Assembly (NCBI GenBank): GCA_022605955.1
Contig: JAKCOZ010000003.1
Location: 41,752,761 to 41,816,760 of the forward strand
DNA from: Rallus limicola
Lineage: Eukaryota > Chordata > Aves > Gruiformes > Rallidae
Direction of reading: 5' to 3'
DNA: 64,000 nucleotides
A program made the position numbers and the translations under genes. The notes beneath the pieces were generated by a model, which saw nothing but the letters and a program-made list of their open reading frames with translations, was not told where the DNA came from and ran no database searches. The first letter of the stretch is position 1. Each line of letters opens with the position of its first letter. Shown in pieces: positions 11,677 through 24,364 of this stretch.

Positions 11677-14029
11677 AAATCTGTAATGGTTATTTTCCAT
11701 AAGAATTTATAAATTCATCATAGTCATTGTATCGATTTGTTCAGGAGACTGACAGTTGTCTAAACACACAGCAGGCTGAGAAAGATGTTTTTGCCCTCAG
11801 GGAATAAATTATTACCTGCTAATTAATTACAGGGGAAATGGGAATATGCACTAGTATTTAAGCAGAGAGGAGACAGGGCTAGGGTAGCTGGAAGGCTGGT
11901 ATTGTTAAGATGTGGTGTCCCAGGGGACTAGGGCACCATTTCCAGCTCAGACAGATGCTCTGTGTGACCCTGGGTAATATACACAGCCTCTCTGAGGCTC
12001 ATTTTACAGTCAGTCAGTGCCATTTTACACCATAGGGGTCAGAGGTGGGGGTACATGACATGTCACAGCTCATTGCCTGATTTGCACAGGCTCCGTCTAG
12101 TACCTCCCAAACAATTGCACCAGCCTGGCCTCAGCTCCCCTTTTCCAAACCAGGCCTGAAACTGTGAATGGCTACAGCCCATCTCCTTAACAGTACTGGT
12201 CAAAACAAGAATACATTGACACTTTTCTTGCCAAAAAAGTCAGTTCAGAGTCTCTATCTCCATATTTAAAATGCTGCTTAGGAATATTTTTAAGAGTCTA
12301 ACAAGCCTACTTCATCAGCAAGTTTGATCTATTTTGGTGAAAATATAATTGTAACTTCTCAGCAGTGGTCATCTGTGACTGAGAAATGATGTGGCATGGA
12401 GGCCAAGAAGGGCCACCTATGCTAAGGAGTTAAACTGGCTGGAAGCAGGAATATCAGAGACAGAAGAACTCCTTCTGAGGAAGTGAATTTCGCCTTGGTG
12501 GTAAGAATCAGCCTCAGCATTGTTTTGTTGCCACCCGGCAATGAGAGGGCTCCCTGAGCTCAGGCCCAGGTGCTGGGGCCACCCTTGGGCAGCAGAGCTG
12601 GGCCAGGGGATGGACTCCGAGCTGGGCAATAGGCGCAGAGCTGGACTTAGGTGTCCCATGGTCTTGGAATTGGTGCTGGTGCAAGTGAATGTAAGGAACC
12701 TGCTTGTGACCCATGTTGCAGACTCCTTGCAGAACCTCTCATTGCCAGAAGACTCTGCTTAGTGCTTTGTTCACTAAAATCTTCATTCATATTTATGCAC
12801 AAACATATGTTTAATTTGCCTCAAGGGGTACCATAAAAATTCCACAACAACCACCATGATAATTCATCTTCCAGTGAGTTATCTGATTCTGGTTTATCAG
12901 AAACAGGAGGAAAAACTCAGGAGTCTGATGTTCAGTTTTGGTCATATGCACAAAACATATTACCAACAAATTACCTTCACTGGCTGTAAAGGAAGAAGGT
13001 TATTTGCTGTTTCCCAAGTGGAAAAGGCTCATGTCCCCTGCAATGGTGTAGAGGACTGTTGATAACCTCCAAAAGTACAAACAAGGGTTTTACCAAGTCC
13101 AACTCTCATTTGACTTTCTCTCCTGCACATGGAAAATTTATTCTAAGGAAGCTTTAATGAAACTTTAAGAAAAATTTAATAGGAGAATGAGAGTGGCATA
13201 TGACATGAATTAATTCCATTTCCTACCTTTGCTCATCACCAGGCCTCCAAGCACATCATTAAAACTTGTTAATACAACACTGGGCAGCAACAATGATGTA
13301 TTTGCTCTATTTCCTTGCCTGTTAAAAACACAGAAAAAAAATAATCCAGCAAAAGCATTTCCCTTAGGTTCTAGATTATATCTGATTTTTAAAAGGGCTG
13401 TCTAATCTCATTTTAAAGCCCTTGAGTGCTGGTGAGTCCCAAACCTGCCTTGCTGCACTATTCAATTACCCTCATGGTCAGATGTCTGCTGAGACCAGTG
13501 CCCGCTCCCCGTGTGCTGAAGGAAGGCTCCTGGCTGGAGGTGGACTTCTGGAAGAAAATTTCATTTCCAGGGGACAACAAATCAATAACATGCTTTAGAA
13601 AAATAATCTGGCTTCAGCTGCATCATTTTTGCCAATGTCTCTGGAGCAGTTACTGGTCTCCCACGCTTTGTTTCTGATGATGGAAGCCGTACTTGCATCA
13701 ACAGCGTGCATTTGTTTTTATTGCATATTTGTAGGATGTCTCATTTTACTCTGAATCTCTATGACAGATTCAGCAGTTAATTCTCTAATTTCATTGCTTG
13801 CATGGAGGCAGCTGAATGTTTGTTGGAGCTGCGACTGCAAACCATCTAGGTTTGGATTTAACTCCACTCAGGGACGGGTATCTTTTTCATCTATTGTAGC
13901 TTCTGCCCACAACCACGATTACTCATAAACCTTTTTAGGTCTCTCCATCAACTGGCAAGGCAGGCACCATTGCTCTCAGTGGAAGCCCACCCCCCACATC
14001 CATCTACCAGACCAGGATCAAAACCATCA

Positions 14030-16387
14030 TTTGAATGAACAATGGTAGGCCTGAACAAACCAGAGGTGATGTGATGCTGGACTTGGTACTCACCAACTTG
14101 GGGGAGATCATTAAAGGTGATAAGATTTGAGACAGTCTGGGCTGCAGAGACCATGTCCTGGTTGGGTTTGTCATCCTGAGGAATGTGGGCCTGGCAAAGA
14201 GTGTGATTAGGACACTGAACTCTAGGAGAAAAAGCTTTAGTCTGTTTAAGGAATTGTTGGCCAAGATCTCCTGGGAGGTGGTCCTTAGAGACAGAAATGT
14301 GGAGGAAAGTTGTCTACTCTTTAAGGATGCCTTTCTGAGAGCTCAAGAACTCTCTGTCCCTCTGAATAAGAAAGGGGCAGGAAACTAGCATGGCTAGGCA
14401 AGGACCTGCTGATCAAACTGAGGGAAAAGAAAAGCAAGTACAAGCTCTAGAAACAAGGGTGTGTTGTCTGGAAAGAATACAGGGATGATGTTTCAAATTG
14501 CAGAGATGGGATCAGGAAAGCCAAGGAGCAGATCGAACTGGACTTGGCAAGGGATGTTAAAAACAACAAAAAGGGATTTTACAGGTACATTGGCCAGAAG
14601 AGACAGGCCAAAGAGAGTGTACCCCCTTTGGTAAATGAGAAAGGAGAATTGACTGCACCTGATGTGGAGAAGGCTGAGGTACTGAATGAGTTCTTTGCCT
14701 TGGTCTTTGGCAGCCAGAAGTCCCAGAACCTTGCATCTCTGGACCTCTGGGTGGGAACTGGGGAAGTAATTTCACCTCCAATGTAAGGGCAGAGCAAGTC
14801 CAAGACTGCCTCATGCAACTGAATGTCTACAAGTCTATGGGACTGGATGACATGCATCCCAGGGTCCTGAAGGAGCTGGTTGATGTGGTTGACAAGCCGC
14901 TCTCCATCATATTCGAAAAGTCGTGGCTGTTGGGGGAGGTCCCTGGGGACTGGAAAAAAGGACATGTCGATCCCATTTGTAAGAAAGGGAGCGAGTAAGA
15001 CCCAGGGAATTACAGGCCAGTGACCCTCACCTCTGTGCCTGGGAAGATCATGGAACAGATCGTCCTGGACCACACGTTGGAGCACAAGGGATGAGCGCCT
15101 GATCTGGAACAGCCACCACAGCTTCACCAAGGGAAGGTTGTGCCTTACCACTCTGGTGACCTCTATGATGGAGTGACAGCATCGGTAGATAAAAGGAAGG
15201 CAACCAATGTCATCTACCTGCTGGACTTGTGCAAGGCCTTTGACACAGTCCCCACCACATCCTTATCTCTAAATTGGAGAGATGTGGATTTGATGGGTGG
15301 ACCATCCAGTGGATAGGAAACTGGTTGACAGAGCATAGACAAAGGGTGGTGGTCAATGGGTCTGTGTCCAGGTGGAGGCCGGTGACAAGCTGGGTCCCCC
15401 AGGGGTCTGTCTTGGGACCTGTGCTCTTTAACATCTTTATCAGTGACATCGATGATGGAATTGAGTGCACCCTCAGCAAGTTTGTGGATGACACCAAGCT
15501 GAGTGGTGTGGTTGACACCACAGAGGAAAGGAAGCCATCCAGAGGGATCTTGACAGGCTGGAAAGGTGGCCCCGGGTGAACCTAATGAGGTTCAACACTG
15601 CCAAGTGTAAGGTGTTGCACTGGGGCTGGAAGAATCCCAGACATAGATACAGACTGGGAGAAGAGCTCCTGGAGAGTAGCCCTGCTGAGAAGGACCTGGG
15701 GATTCTGGTAGATGAGAAACTTAACATGAGCCAGCAGTGTGCTCTTGCAGCTCAGAAGGCCAATGGTATCCTGGGCTCCATCAGGAGAGGGGTGGCCAGC
15801 AGGGACAGGGAGGTGATTGTCCCTCTCTACTCTGCCCTCCTGAGGCCCCATCTGGAGTCCTGTGGCCAGATCTGGGGCTCCCAATACAGGACAGATGTAG
15901 AACGCTTGTAGAGGGTTCAGAGGAGGGCCATGAAGATGATTAAAGGGCTGGAGCACCTCCCCTATGAAGAGAGGCTGAGGGAGCTGGGCTTGTTCAGCCT
16001 AGAGAGGAGAAGGCTTTGGGGGACCTCATTGCAGCCTTCCAGTACCTGAAGGGAGCATACAAACAGGAGGGGAATCAACTCTTTAAAAGGGTAGACAATG
16101 TCAGGACAAGGGGGAATGGATTAAAGCTAAAGGAAGGAAGGTTTAGATTAGATCTTAGGGGGAAGTATTTACAGGCTGCCCACAGAGGTGGCAGGTGCCC
16201 TGTCCCTGGAGGTGTTCAAAGCCAGGTTGGATGGGGCCCTAGGCAAACTTGTGTAGCTCCAGGCCTGGAATTTGGTGGCCCTGCCTGTGTCAGGGGAGTT
16301 GGAACTCTATGATCCTTGGGGTCCCTTCAAACCCATGCCATTCTATGATTATATGATTGTATGATTGTATGATTGATTCTATGACAG
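14030..16387 (+). mobile_element. CR1 LINE, 5'-truncated, longest copy in the window
   Basis: A roughly 2.35-kb non-LTR retrotransposon on the plus strand. It begins in the region between the endonuclease and reverse transcriptase of ORF2, near the sequence encoding GDVMLDLVLTNLGE. It runs through the whole reverse transcriptase, the C-terminal region and the 3' UTR. It ends in a CR1-type tail (TTCTATGATT, then three ATGATTGT-like units, 16,341-16,386), which has expanded beyond the usual two or so copies. The 3' UTR also has an internal deletion relative to the copy at 36.2 kb. The 5' end is approximate. No target-site duplication is expected for CR1 and none was looked for beyond the ends. 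Confidence 0.92.
14040..16210 (+). pseudogene. CR1 ORF2 (reverse transcriptase) pseudogene
   Basis: The frame is broken into pieces on all three plus-strand phases: about 14,185-14,388, 14,544-14,786, 14,813-14,998, 15,274-15,579, 15,576-15,911 and 16,016-16,312. Recognisable CR1 landmarks appear in the right order. They are a '[15 protein letters not shown]' block near 14,830, a YRPV-like block near 15,015, [15 protein letters not shown] near 15,405-15,450, the polymerase box FVDD at 15,481-15,492, and the conserved [16 protein letters not shown] C-terminal block near 15,800. In active copies this protein primes reverse transcription of CR1 RNA at a nicked target. Here several frameshifts and stops rule out function. 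The endonuclease N-terminal part is missing. Confidence 0.9.
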
Positions 16388-17224
16388 TAATAAGCCTTTA
16401 GTAAAAGCTGTGAACAAATAGCTTTGCTCACAGCCTCTCCTGCCTTCTAAGTTTGTATATCCTTTCTGCAGCAGCAAGCAGAGCCAGAGTTTTCCCAGAC
16501 TATAACCCCCTTCCACACTATCAGAAGTCTGCGGTGGCTTATAATTTCCATCACAGCACAGCTCTGCTTCTTCATGTCACAGCTGTGTCAAGCTCACATT
16601 TGCATGATCCCTTTCAGTGTAATCTAGCCAGTTGTGCCTAGAGGACCTGCATTGCAGTACCCACCCAAGGGTTTTCTGATCAGAGAAAAGCCCTGTTGTA
16701 AGTGCTGAAGTTCAGTATGGTATTTTCTGCATTGTAGTTTCAATGGACATTGCCATTTATGGCTCCTCAGCTCATGCCATGCTTTGTTCAGGTTATGTCA
16801 CTGTTCTCAGGCTAAGGAGTGGTTCTTTACTCACCCATTTGCATCATCTTGCAGGACAATAATGTTTGCTTTTTCCTTCTGTGTCTGATGTCATTTTCTA
16901 TTCAAAGACAATGAGGATCTTCTCACCTCCATTTTGTCTATACCTTTATACCTTTTTCTCTTCCAGAATTTATGCTGTGCCTCTTGTCTCCTGACTCTGC
17001 TTAATGGGTATGCACCAGATGACAGGACAGAGCCAGCCCTTTGATTCCTCTTCATCATGTTTGATTAATTTTTCAGAACACAAGAATGTTACATATATTC
17101 TGGAAGATAGGTCAGTGCTGAGAATGAATGCAACCTAGCTTCAGTAACAGGAGGTAATTTCTAGTAAAGCAAAAAAAATGTTTTATTTATTGGTTCTGGC
17201 ATTTGATGAGCTTTCTACCACATA

Positions 17225-17278
17225 AGAAAAGAATAAACTTAATTATTTCAGAGAAAAGAATAAGCTTAACTATTTCAA
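17225..17278 (+). repeat. 27-bp tandem duplication
   Basis: Two adjacent copies (17,225-17,251 and 17,252-17,278) begin AGAAAAGAATAA and end in CTATTTCA or TTATTTCA. They differ at only a few positions. This is a local slippage-type duplication. Confidence 0.85.
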
Positions 17279-18076
17279 AAAGCTACAGCAACAAAATATC
17301 CAAGAGATGGAGAAAATGGGGAAAAAAACCCTACAAAAAGAGTCATTTCAATCTTGTGAGAGGACAGGCAGCAGTAAAACCGTGACAAGGACAAACAGAT
17401 TCTTACAAGTTTAAGTAAAAAAATTCCACCAACACACACTACAGCAAAGCAAAGATAACAAAAAAATCCCCAATCCAGTCTAAGCCCTTCAACCATTGTT
17501 TCTTGGAGAGGATAAGTTTCCAGTCAAAGTAGAATTCAGCACCATGAGAAAAGAGGAAAAAAAATGGAAATATGGACAAATTCTTTGTCAAGGAGCCTGC
17601 CATCTAAAAGCACAGGACTGGTGGAGAATTTTCATCTATGTTGCAGATAAGAAACTGAAGCATCAAGCAACAACATGGATTGACCAAGTTGATGCCGAGA
17701 AAACATTTGCAGTAATGAAATAAATCATTTAAATATTGGCTCAAAATAACATTTTGAGATAAGGAGGATGTTTGAGAATCATGGAGCTATGCCAGTGGAG
17801 ACCATGAAAACGTCCAGCCTACAACATGTCTTCCTAACACTGTTTTCAGCTAATGCAGATGTTAAGATCCCATTCTTTCCTAATGCCAAGACAGTGAAGT
17901 CTTATAGTGACACTTTCTTTCTCTGGAGAGGCTTTGAAATTACTGAGCCATCTGTCTGCTGCCATCTGTTGTTGCCTTGGAAATGAATTTGTCAGGTCAG
18001 TTGGAAAAAGGTTTCAAATAAACCACTACTCTGAAAGATAATGCACAATTGAGGCTGGTGGTGTCACCCTCCCATC

Positions 18077-18667
18077 ATGGTGCATCTGCCTCCCAAGAAT
18101 TCCCAGCTGGTGCCTGCTTCTTCTCTGGGGAAAGCATTCTCCTTCTCTAGCAGGACCACCGCTGATTGTGTGCCACTCCCTGTTACCTTGGGACTGTTGG
18201 CCACTGGGCATGGTTTGCATCCCACCCACATGCTGTTCCCTGTGGCCTTTGTCCCACCATCCACTCAGAGATTACATGAGCACATCTCATACTCCACCTC
18301 CGTGTGCAAAGGCCAGACAGGTCCTTCCAGCTCTCCACCAGAGGAGAGGCAGACAGCAGGGCCAGAGCATGAGTCTGCAGCCAGGGTGGCCAAAGGACAG
18401 GCCAAGGGTGCTGTGCAGTGTCACATGGACCACTTCTGTGGCAACTGTGAGTCTGTGTGCACAGACACCTTTACTGTGAGCAACCAGGGCATGATTCCAT
18501 GGGGCATTTCTGGGGAGAGAAGAGATGAGCCCTCTGGAGGAACCGGTCATGTCCCTTCTTCCCCAGCCCCTAGTCATTCTGCAAACCCTCCATCTCTATT
18601 GCACTCAGCAGCTCTTCTCATGCTTTCTGTTCCCCAGGTCTGCATGCCTTTGCGTTGGGGAAGATGA
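18077..18667 (+). other. Longest non-repeat open frame (196 codons), unidentified
   Basis: An ATG-started frame of 196 codons lies in a locally GC-richer stretch. The predicted product is rich in Ser, Pro, His and Gly, and has no recognisable domain, signal peptide or membrane segment. Overlapping open frames also occur in another plus phase (18,168-18,479) and on the minus strand (18,287-18,577). That points to a stop-poor composition rather than coding. It may be chance or part of an unspliced non-coding transcript. Confidence 0.15.
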
Positions 18668-21620
18668 AGAGCACATTACTGTTACAGGCAAACACCTTGT
18701 CTGGGTGCTTTAGCAATGGAGTCTCTCCATCTCCTAGAGAAAAGAAAGGCACATGGAAAAGCAGGAGGAGGTACGGGACATGCCTTTTCCTGCAATCTAT
18801 GTAGCCCCACACTTACAGCTGAGTCACAGTGTCAGCTCTGCCTCTGAGGCCACTCTCAGTATAGGGATTCAGGCCCTGCCTGGTGATGTAGGGGGCATTA
18901 CATCTCTGGCTATCCATGTAAAGAAGCAACAGAATATTTAGGTAACCAGAGGCTCACATGGGAGTTGAAAATCTGCTTGGGAAGATGTGTGGACTGGAAT
19001 GGGTTCTCTCAAGGCTATATGATGCCTCGCATCACTTCCAGAAGTACTCATGCTATCTCAGGTATATATGTACACAAGCTTGGAGTCAAGTTCTGCATGC
19101 CTTTGCTGCATAAAACAACCTACACTACTCAAATCCACTTGCTGGCAAGTGGCAGAACCGATTCATGTCCAACATGACATTTTGGGTGCCAACTATGCCC
19201 TGATGGAGACACCAATATACTGTGTTTGTGGGACCATAGAAAATGTTATTTCTGTATACACATTCTTTTCCAGAGTATCCCATAGCTACCACATCTCTTC
19301 TCATATGGTGGTTGAATTCACAAATAAGGTCAGCAGACAGGGAACATTTCTATATTTCCTCTGGGCACAGATCAGACAACACAGCAAGTCTGAATTCCAA
19401 GTTAAGTAGACAGCAGCAGCTGAAGAGCCACTTTGTGCAAAATAGGTAACCGCTGGTCCTTTCTCACCATTTGCACTGCTTCACTGTTATCCAAAAAAAA
19501 TCTTGTACACTTGGGCTCCACTATCCTATCTGTGAAGAAATGGAAAGAGGAGTAGCCTCTGGGCCAGTGCTCCACCTGTTTCTCCTCACTTTCAGCAAGA
19601 CAATAGGAATCTTCTCTTAATTGCCTTTGCTCAGACGCAGAATCTGAGCAGAAAAGGTAGTGAGGCTGATCAAGGTGGGGAAATATTTCAGTTTCACACA
19701 GAAATCAAGTCCTAGGCACTATCTCATCATGCTGGGAGTGCAGAAAGGACATCTGAAACAAGCACATTAAAATATTAAGTGGATTTCCTGCAGAGGAGAG
19801 TAGATGATTCCCGGAGAATATTGTGATCAAAATATTTTCTGAAGGGTCAGCTCTTGGCACCTCCACTTGACCTGCAGCCTGCTTCCTCAACACTGGTAGC
19901 CAGGATTCTTGAGGTACAGGTGCTTTTCCACCATAAACACTGTCTTTTATGCAAAACTAGTACAACTTAAAATTGTATTTCTATGTCTTAATTTACACTT
20001 AAAATCAAAACGCTCCATTTCCCTCCCCTGACCACACAGTGAATAGATGAGCTGGCTATTGGTAGAGCAGGAAGGGAATTGAGGAGTGAATAATGGAGAA
20101 AGAAAGTGCATGGCCAGGATCCTACTCAGTGAGAGGAGCTGGGTCAGTTTCCTTCAGTGGAGAGCCTAGGCTATGTTGTTCAGAAATTGCAAGCAACTGG
20201 GAAAACTAAGATCACAGTTTGAAGGTGACATGGGTACCCAAGGCCTCGAAGCTGAGGCCCTAGAATGCTACACGTACTGGAGCCACATGCCCACCTCCAG
20301 TCTTCAGTGCCAGAGTTCACAGATGCAGCAGGTCCTACTGGCCTCAGCAGTGGCTACAGGTACAAGCAGAATCAAGTTGCCCAACTCGACAGTGTGGCCA
20401 GGCACTGGGGTGCACAGGTGCCAATAGCCTGGGTTGGATGGAGATCGGTTTTCAAAATTGTCATCTACTTTATTGGAGGTTGAGATAAAAAACCCAGACA
20501 GTGCCTTGTTCAGCATTGCCATGTGCTCCATGCAAGTCAGGGCAGCTCAGGAGGATGCTCTGTTCATCAGGCTGGAGATCACAAAGAAATGTGTTTGCCT
20601 TTTTCTGTTGCCAGATGGAAAGATCTAGAGCATTGGCAGGGGGGAGGTAGCTCACAGTGGTAAACAGAGGATTAAAAAGTGCCCAGGTATCTTTTGGGTC
20701 AGACTGTAATTCTACTCTGTGCTCAGTGCTTGCTGGTTTGCACACTCCACTCTCGTGGCAGCCCCCAAGGATGTCATAGCTGTTTTCTCTGCTCTCTGAA
20801 GTAAGTATGTGGGTCTTTGTCTTAGTGTTGAAGAGCCACAGGCCACTATGCTCCCTCATGTGACTTTGGGAAAGAAAAACAGTTTTACTTCTGAAATAGG
20901 AGGTAGGTGGAGTTATAGAGGTTCCAGTAGGTAGAACAGCTTATGCTGCTGTTATGCAGAAGAGAGTGGGTATTTACAAAGCAAAATGGGAATGCTATCC
21001 AGCTGAAGCCATTTCATAATATAGATGAAGAACTGCGTTGCTTGCTTGTGTATACTGGTGAAGCTTTGTGGGAGTGAAACAGCATCAGTTTACATTCCCT
21101 CTCAACAGAGATGTGCACCTCTCTGCCTCAAACTTTATTACCTATCTCATCCTTTTAAGACAAATATTTTCCTCTCCCTGCAAAACATCCCTGTTCTGTT
21201 GCTGAACTGTTCTGTATCCTCTGTGACTTGCCATGGCTCCTTTTCTTCAACAGACATGACTCAGTTGCTTCCTTTTCTTATTCCCTTAGCAGTTGGTAAA
21301 CCCATATTTAATTTGCTGTTGATGCAACATGCCAATAGCTTTTCTGCTTTGCTTCTTTCAAATAAATATCCTGCCCTGCTAAGTATCACTGAATGTCTCT
21401 CTTTTTACTGGGCCTGATCTTTTGTTTGTATTCTCCCCCTGAGATACTTTTTAGAACATCGTCTTTACAAGCCATTCAAAGTGTGGAAAATCCATGTTCC
21501 AGAGGAAGGCTTAAGAAGCTCTCGCTGTTTAGCTTACACAAGAGAAGACAGAGTGACTCAGTCGCAGTCGTGAGCTACATACTTTGAAACAAGACTTTCA
21601 GAATCTAAGGTCTTGTTAAT

Positions 21621-21720
21621 CCAACACCACCACCCCCAACCCCTCCCACAAACCCAAAACCACAAGCTCTCCCAGCGTCCCCAAAACCACAAGCTCTCCC
21701 AACCTCCCCTCCCCACACCC
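21621..21720 (+). repeat. C-rich low-complexity tract with duplicated unit
   Basis: This is a roughly 100-bp stretch dominated by C and A. Within it the unit CAAAACCACAAGCTCTCCCA occurs twice with a 27-bp period (about 21,653-21,675 and 21,680-21,702). C-runs of three to five flank both copies. The G-rich complement produces a Trp/Gly-rich minus-strand open frame that has no meaning of its own. Confidence 0.8.
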
Positions 21721-24364
21721 TGCAAATGAGTAACTTTGAACCTGAATTGAGAGAACAGGGCACAAATATGTAACTTCTGTAATTGACCCTGGAATATAGA
21801 AGAATCTGTATATGTCAAGAATTTTAAGGCAAAGCTGAGTGTTTCTGAGGTGCCCCCACTGAGGCAGAAGGCAAGGCCTTCATATGGGATTTTACAGGTG
21901 CAGTTTTGTAGCCTGAGCTACGCAAGTCTGAGAGATGAAAGGATCAGTCCCTTACAGATCGTACTCACAAGCAGCCTTGTGAATAACATCCTGATGCTTG
22001 CCATCAATGGTGGTCATTTCCCTTTGCATCCAACGGTGCAAAGTACATTGTCCCTACTCTCAGAGCTTTCTACCCTGTATCAGATGGTAATCGAAAAGGT
22101 CATTTTCACTTACTAGGTGGTAGCTAGAGTCCCTTGCTCAAATGTGAATGAGGCTGTCTGGCAGCATCAATAGGGCCAGAGTAAGTATCCCAGCTCTCAA
22201 AGAGTTACCCATCTGTGGTGACAAACTTCAGGAGGAATTTCATCTGAGACTTGCTTTATGGTGTTTTTTTTTTCTATTTGACAATTTGCAATGTCAATTG
22301 AAAGCCAGAGATGACAGCAATGTTGGGCTGAACAGCTCAGAGGTATAATTGGATATGAAATGAGAATTGGTTTTGATGTAAAAGGATATCTCAGCTGCAT
22401 GCCCTCATATACTTACTGTGCTCTCACCCTCTCCCCAGATCTCTTTATTGTTGCCTTTTATGGAGGAGCTGAATCAGAGCTCCATCTTCTTTATTGTGTC
22501 TGGGCACTGATTGCTTTGATCATGTTGAAGTGCAGTATTGCACTAATGATCGCTAAACCCCACCTTTGATGTTGGTTGTGAATGTGCTGCTTTGCCAGTG
22601 GAGAGAACGTAAACGCTTTTGTTTTCTGATTATTGTCTGTCATGTTTAGAAACAACAACAGCAAGACAGGGGAAGAAAGTGTGAATACTTAATGGAATGA
22701 AAAATTCCACTGATGCCCTGCTCCCTGCATTGACTGTCAAGCAGTTTCTTCAGAGGCAAAGCTGAATGCCGGGCTCCAAGCTGGATTGTGGGGAAAGGCT
22801 CTACCAAGCTATGTGCAGCACTGCCCACAGGGAACATGGCCAGCAGACTGGTATGGAAGGCCTCTACGAAAGCAAGGCACAACAGTTCCCCTGTGGAGGG
22901 ATACACTCAGCTGTCTGCACCCTACCCTGGGGCACTGATGGGTGCAGAAGGAACCAGGAGCTATGGCTCTTACCCTATGCTCCCCAGCACAGCTATGCAT
23001 TGCCTGGCCATGGTCCAGCCCTTTCCAAACTGTCTGTTTTGCTGTGATCTGGCTTGGCCTTTACAACACTGCTTAGCCCCATTGTATCCATTTGCTTTGC
23101 AGTAGGAGGAAGTCCACTCTGTGGTTAGATCTGTCACCCCTGAAAAACAACTTTGTTACAAGAGTACTCATTGCTTCCAAGTACTTAAATAATCTTGATG
23201 GACACAGCTCCTGAAGACATAGAAGCACAGTCCTTGGGGTCCTGCAGGATCAGCAAAGTCCATGCGCTGTGAATGGCTTACATGATGTAGCTCTTTCCTT
23301 TGGTTATTAGCCCTGCACTCTACTGATCACATTTACAACAGCTGGCTTCTGGCTGGAGTCTGTTTCTTCCATGTCCTCTGGTCCTTGAGCCTTTGTAAAT
23401 TGATCACAGATGGCTGCAAGTAGAAATGGTATTTTGGATGGCATTAGGCAACTGAGAGCTCATGTTTAGTGCAGAGTGATCCTATAGGCCTAGCCAGCTA
23501 AGAAAGCTCAGCATCTCACCATACCATAAAAACCTTTGTTTTGGTAAGTAAGGGCACCTTTTTCTACTTGTACCAGGAGTCTTCTCCATCATCTTGTTGC
23601 TGTAGATTTACTTATATTGCCGTGATATGTCAACTGTTACATCCATGCCAGATAGGTCTTTCACATTAACTGAAACTCAGACTTTCCCTGCCACTGCACA
23701 GCTGTTTTTTGGATTGCAAGAAGGATGTTTGTCACAGAATCCAATGTGGTCAGGACACAGCAGTAAGTCATCTTGAGGAATGCAACACCTCGTCATTTCA
23801 AAGTGCAGTGATGCAACAATAACAACCAAGTGAGAGATCTAGCCAGCCTGACAGCTCCATTACATGTCGTAGTAAATCCTTTCAGTAATTTTCAATGTGC
23901 TTCACCTCATTTGGTTATTTCATTTTCCTGAGTCCTGTCATATCAGACACACCAACTTTTAGACTTGTCATCTCAAATATCTTCTTTCAAAACCATCTTG
24001 ATGAAGGGCAGTAATGGTGTTCCCATATGCCTGTAGATATTGAATGCTAGAAAAATGTTAACTTTTTGCTAAAGATATCTTTAGAGAGTCATTGGCAATG
24101 GCTGGGATTTTTCCCCCATCTATTTTAAGGATAGTAGTTTTACCTCACTATAGATTTACAGCATCAAATTTCAAGAACAATTTCTATGTTGTCCTTTCCT
24201 TGGGATGACGTTCCTCACATGTATTTCAAACCGATATATACTTACATGTGTGATGTGCTCACATTGCAGCAGCCTAAAACTTTCAAGCAGAACATTTCCA
24301 TAACATAATGATACCAGTTACCAAAAAGTAAATATTTCCAGGAGAAAAATGCTGATTTCAGTGA

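Larger units (their letters stand above)
3065..14029. other. Unique non-coding sequence with small simple repeats
   Basis: About 11 kb without a recognisable gene or large mobile element. It contains a T/G-rich stretch at 3,096-3,140, a (CAT)n array near 4.1 kb, a small 18-bp-period duplication near 7.1 kb, an alternating purine/pyrimidine tract near 11.65 kb and scattered A or T runs. A weak candidate exon on the minus strand near 5.5-5.9 kb is listed separately. The open frame at 4,649-5,116 (155 codons) shows no recognisable domain. A locally GC-richer patch lies near 12,540-12,640, but it has too few CpGs to be a CpG island. Confidence 0.5.
16388..24364. other. Unique non-coding sequence
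   Basis: About 8 kb with no recognised gene. Small local features are a 27-bp tandem duplication near 17.25 kb, a cytosine-rich tract with a 27-bp-period duplication near 21.65 kb, and the longest non-repeat open frame of the window (18,077-18,667), each listed separately. Other open frames (for example 21,025-21,417 plus and 19,050-19,409 plus) have no recognisable domains. Confidence 0.5.

Noticed and set aside
21558..21818. Trp/Gly-rich minus-strand frame
   Set aside because: It is explained by the complement of the duplicated C-rich tract.
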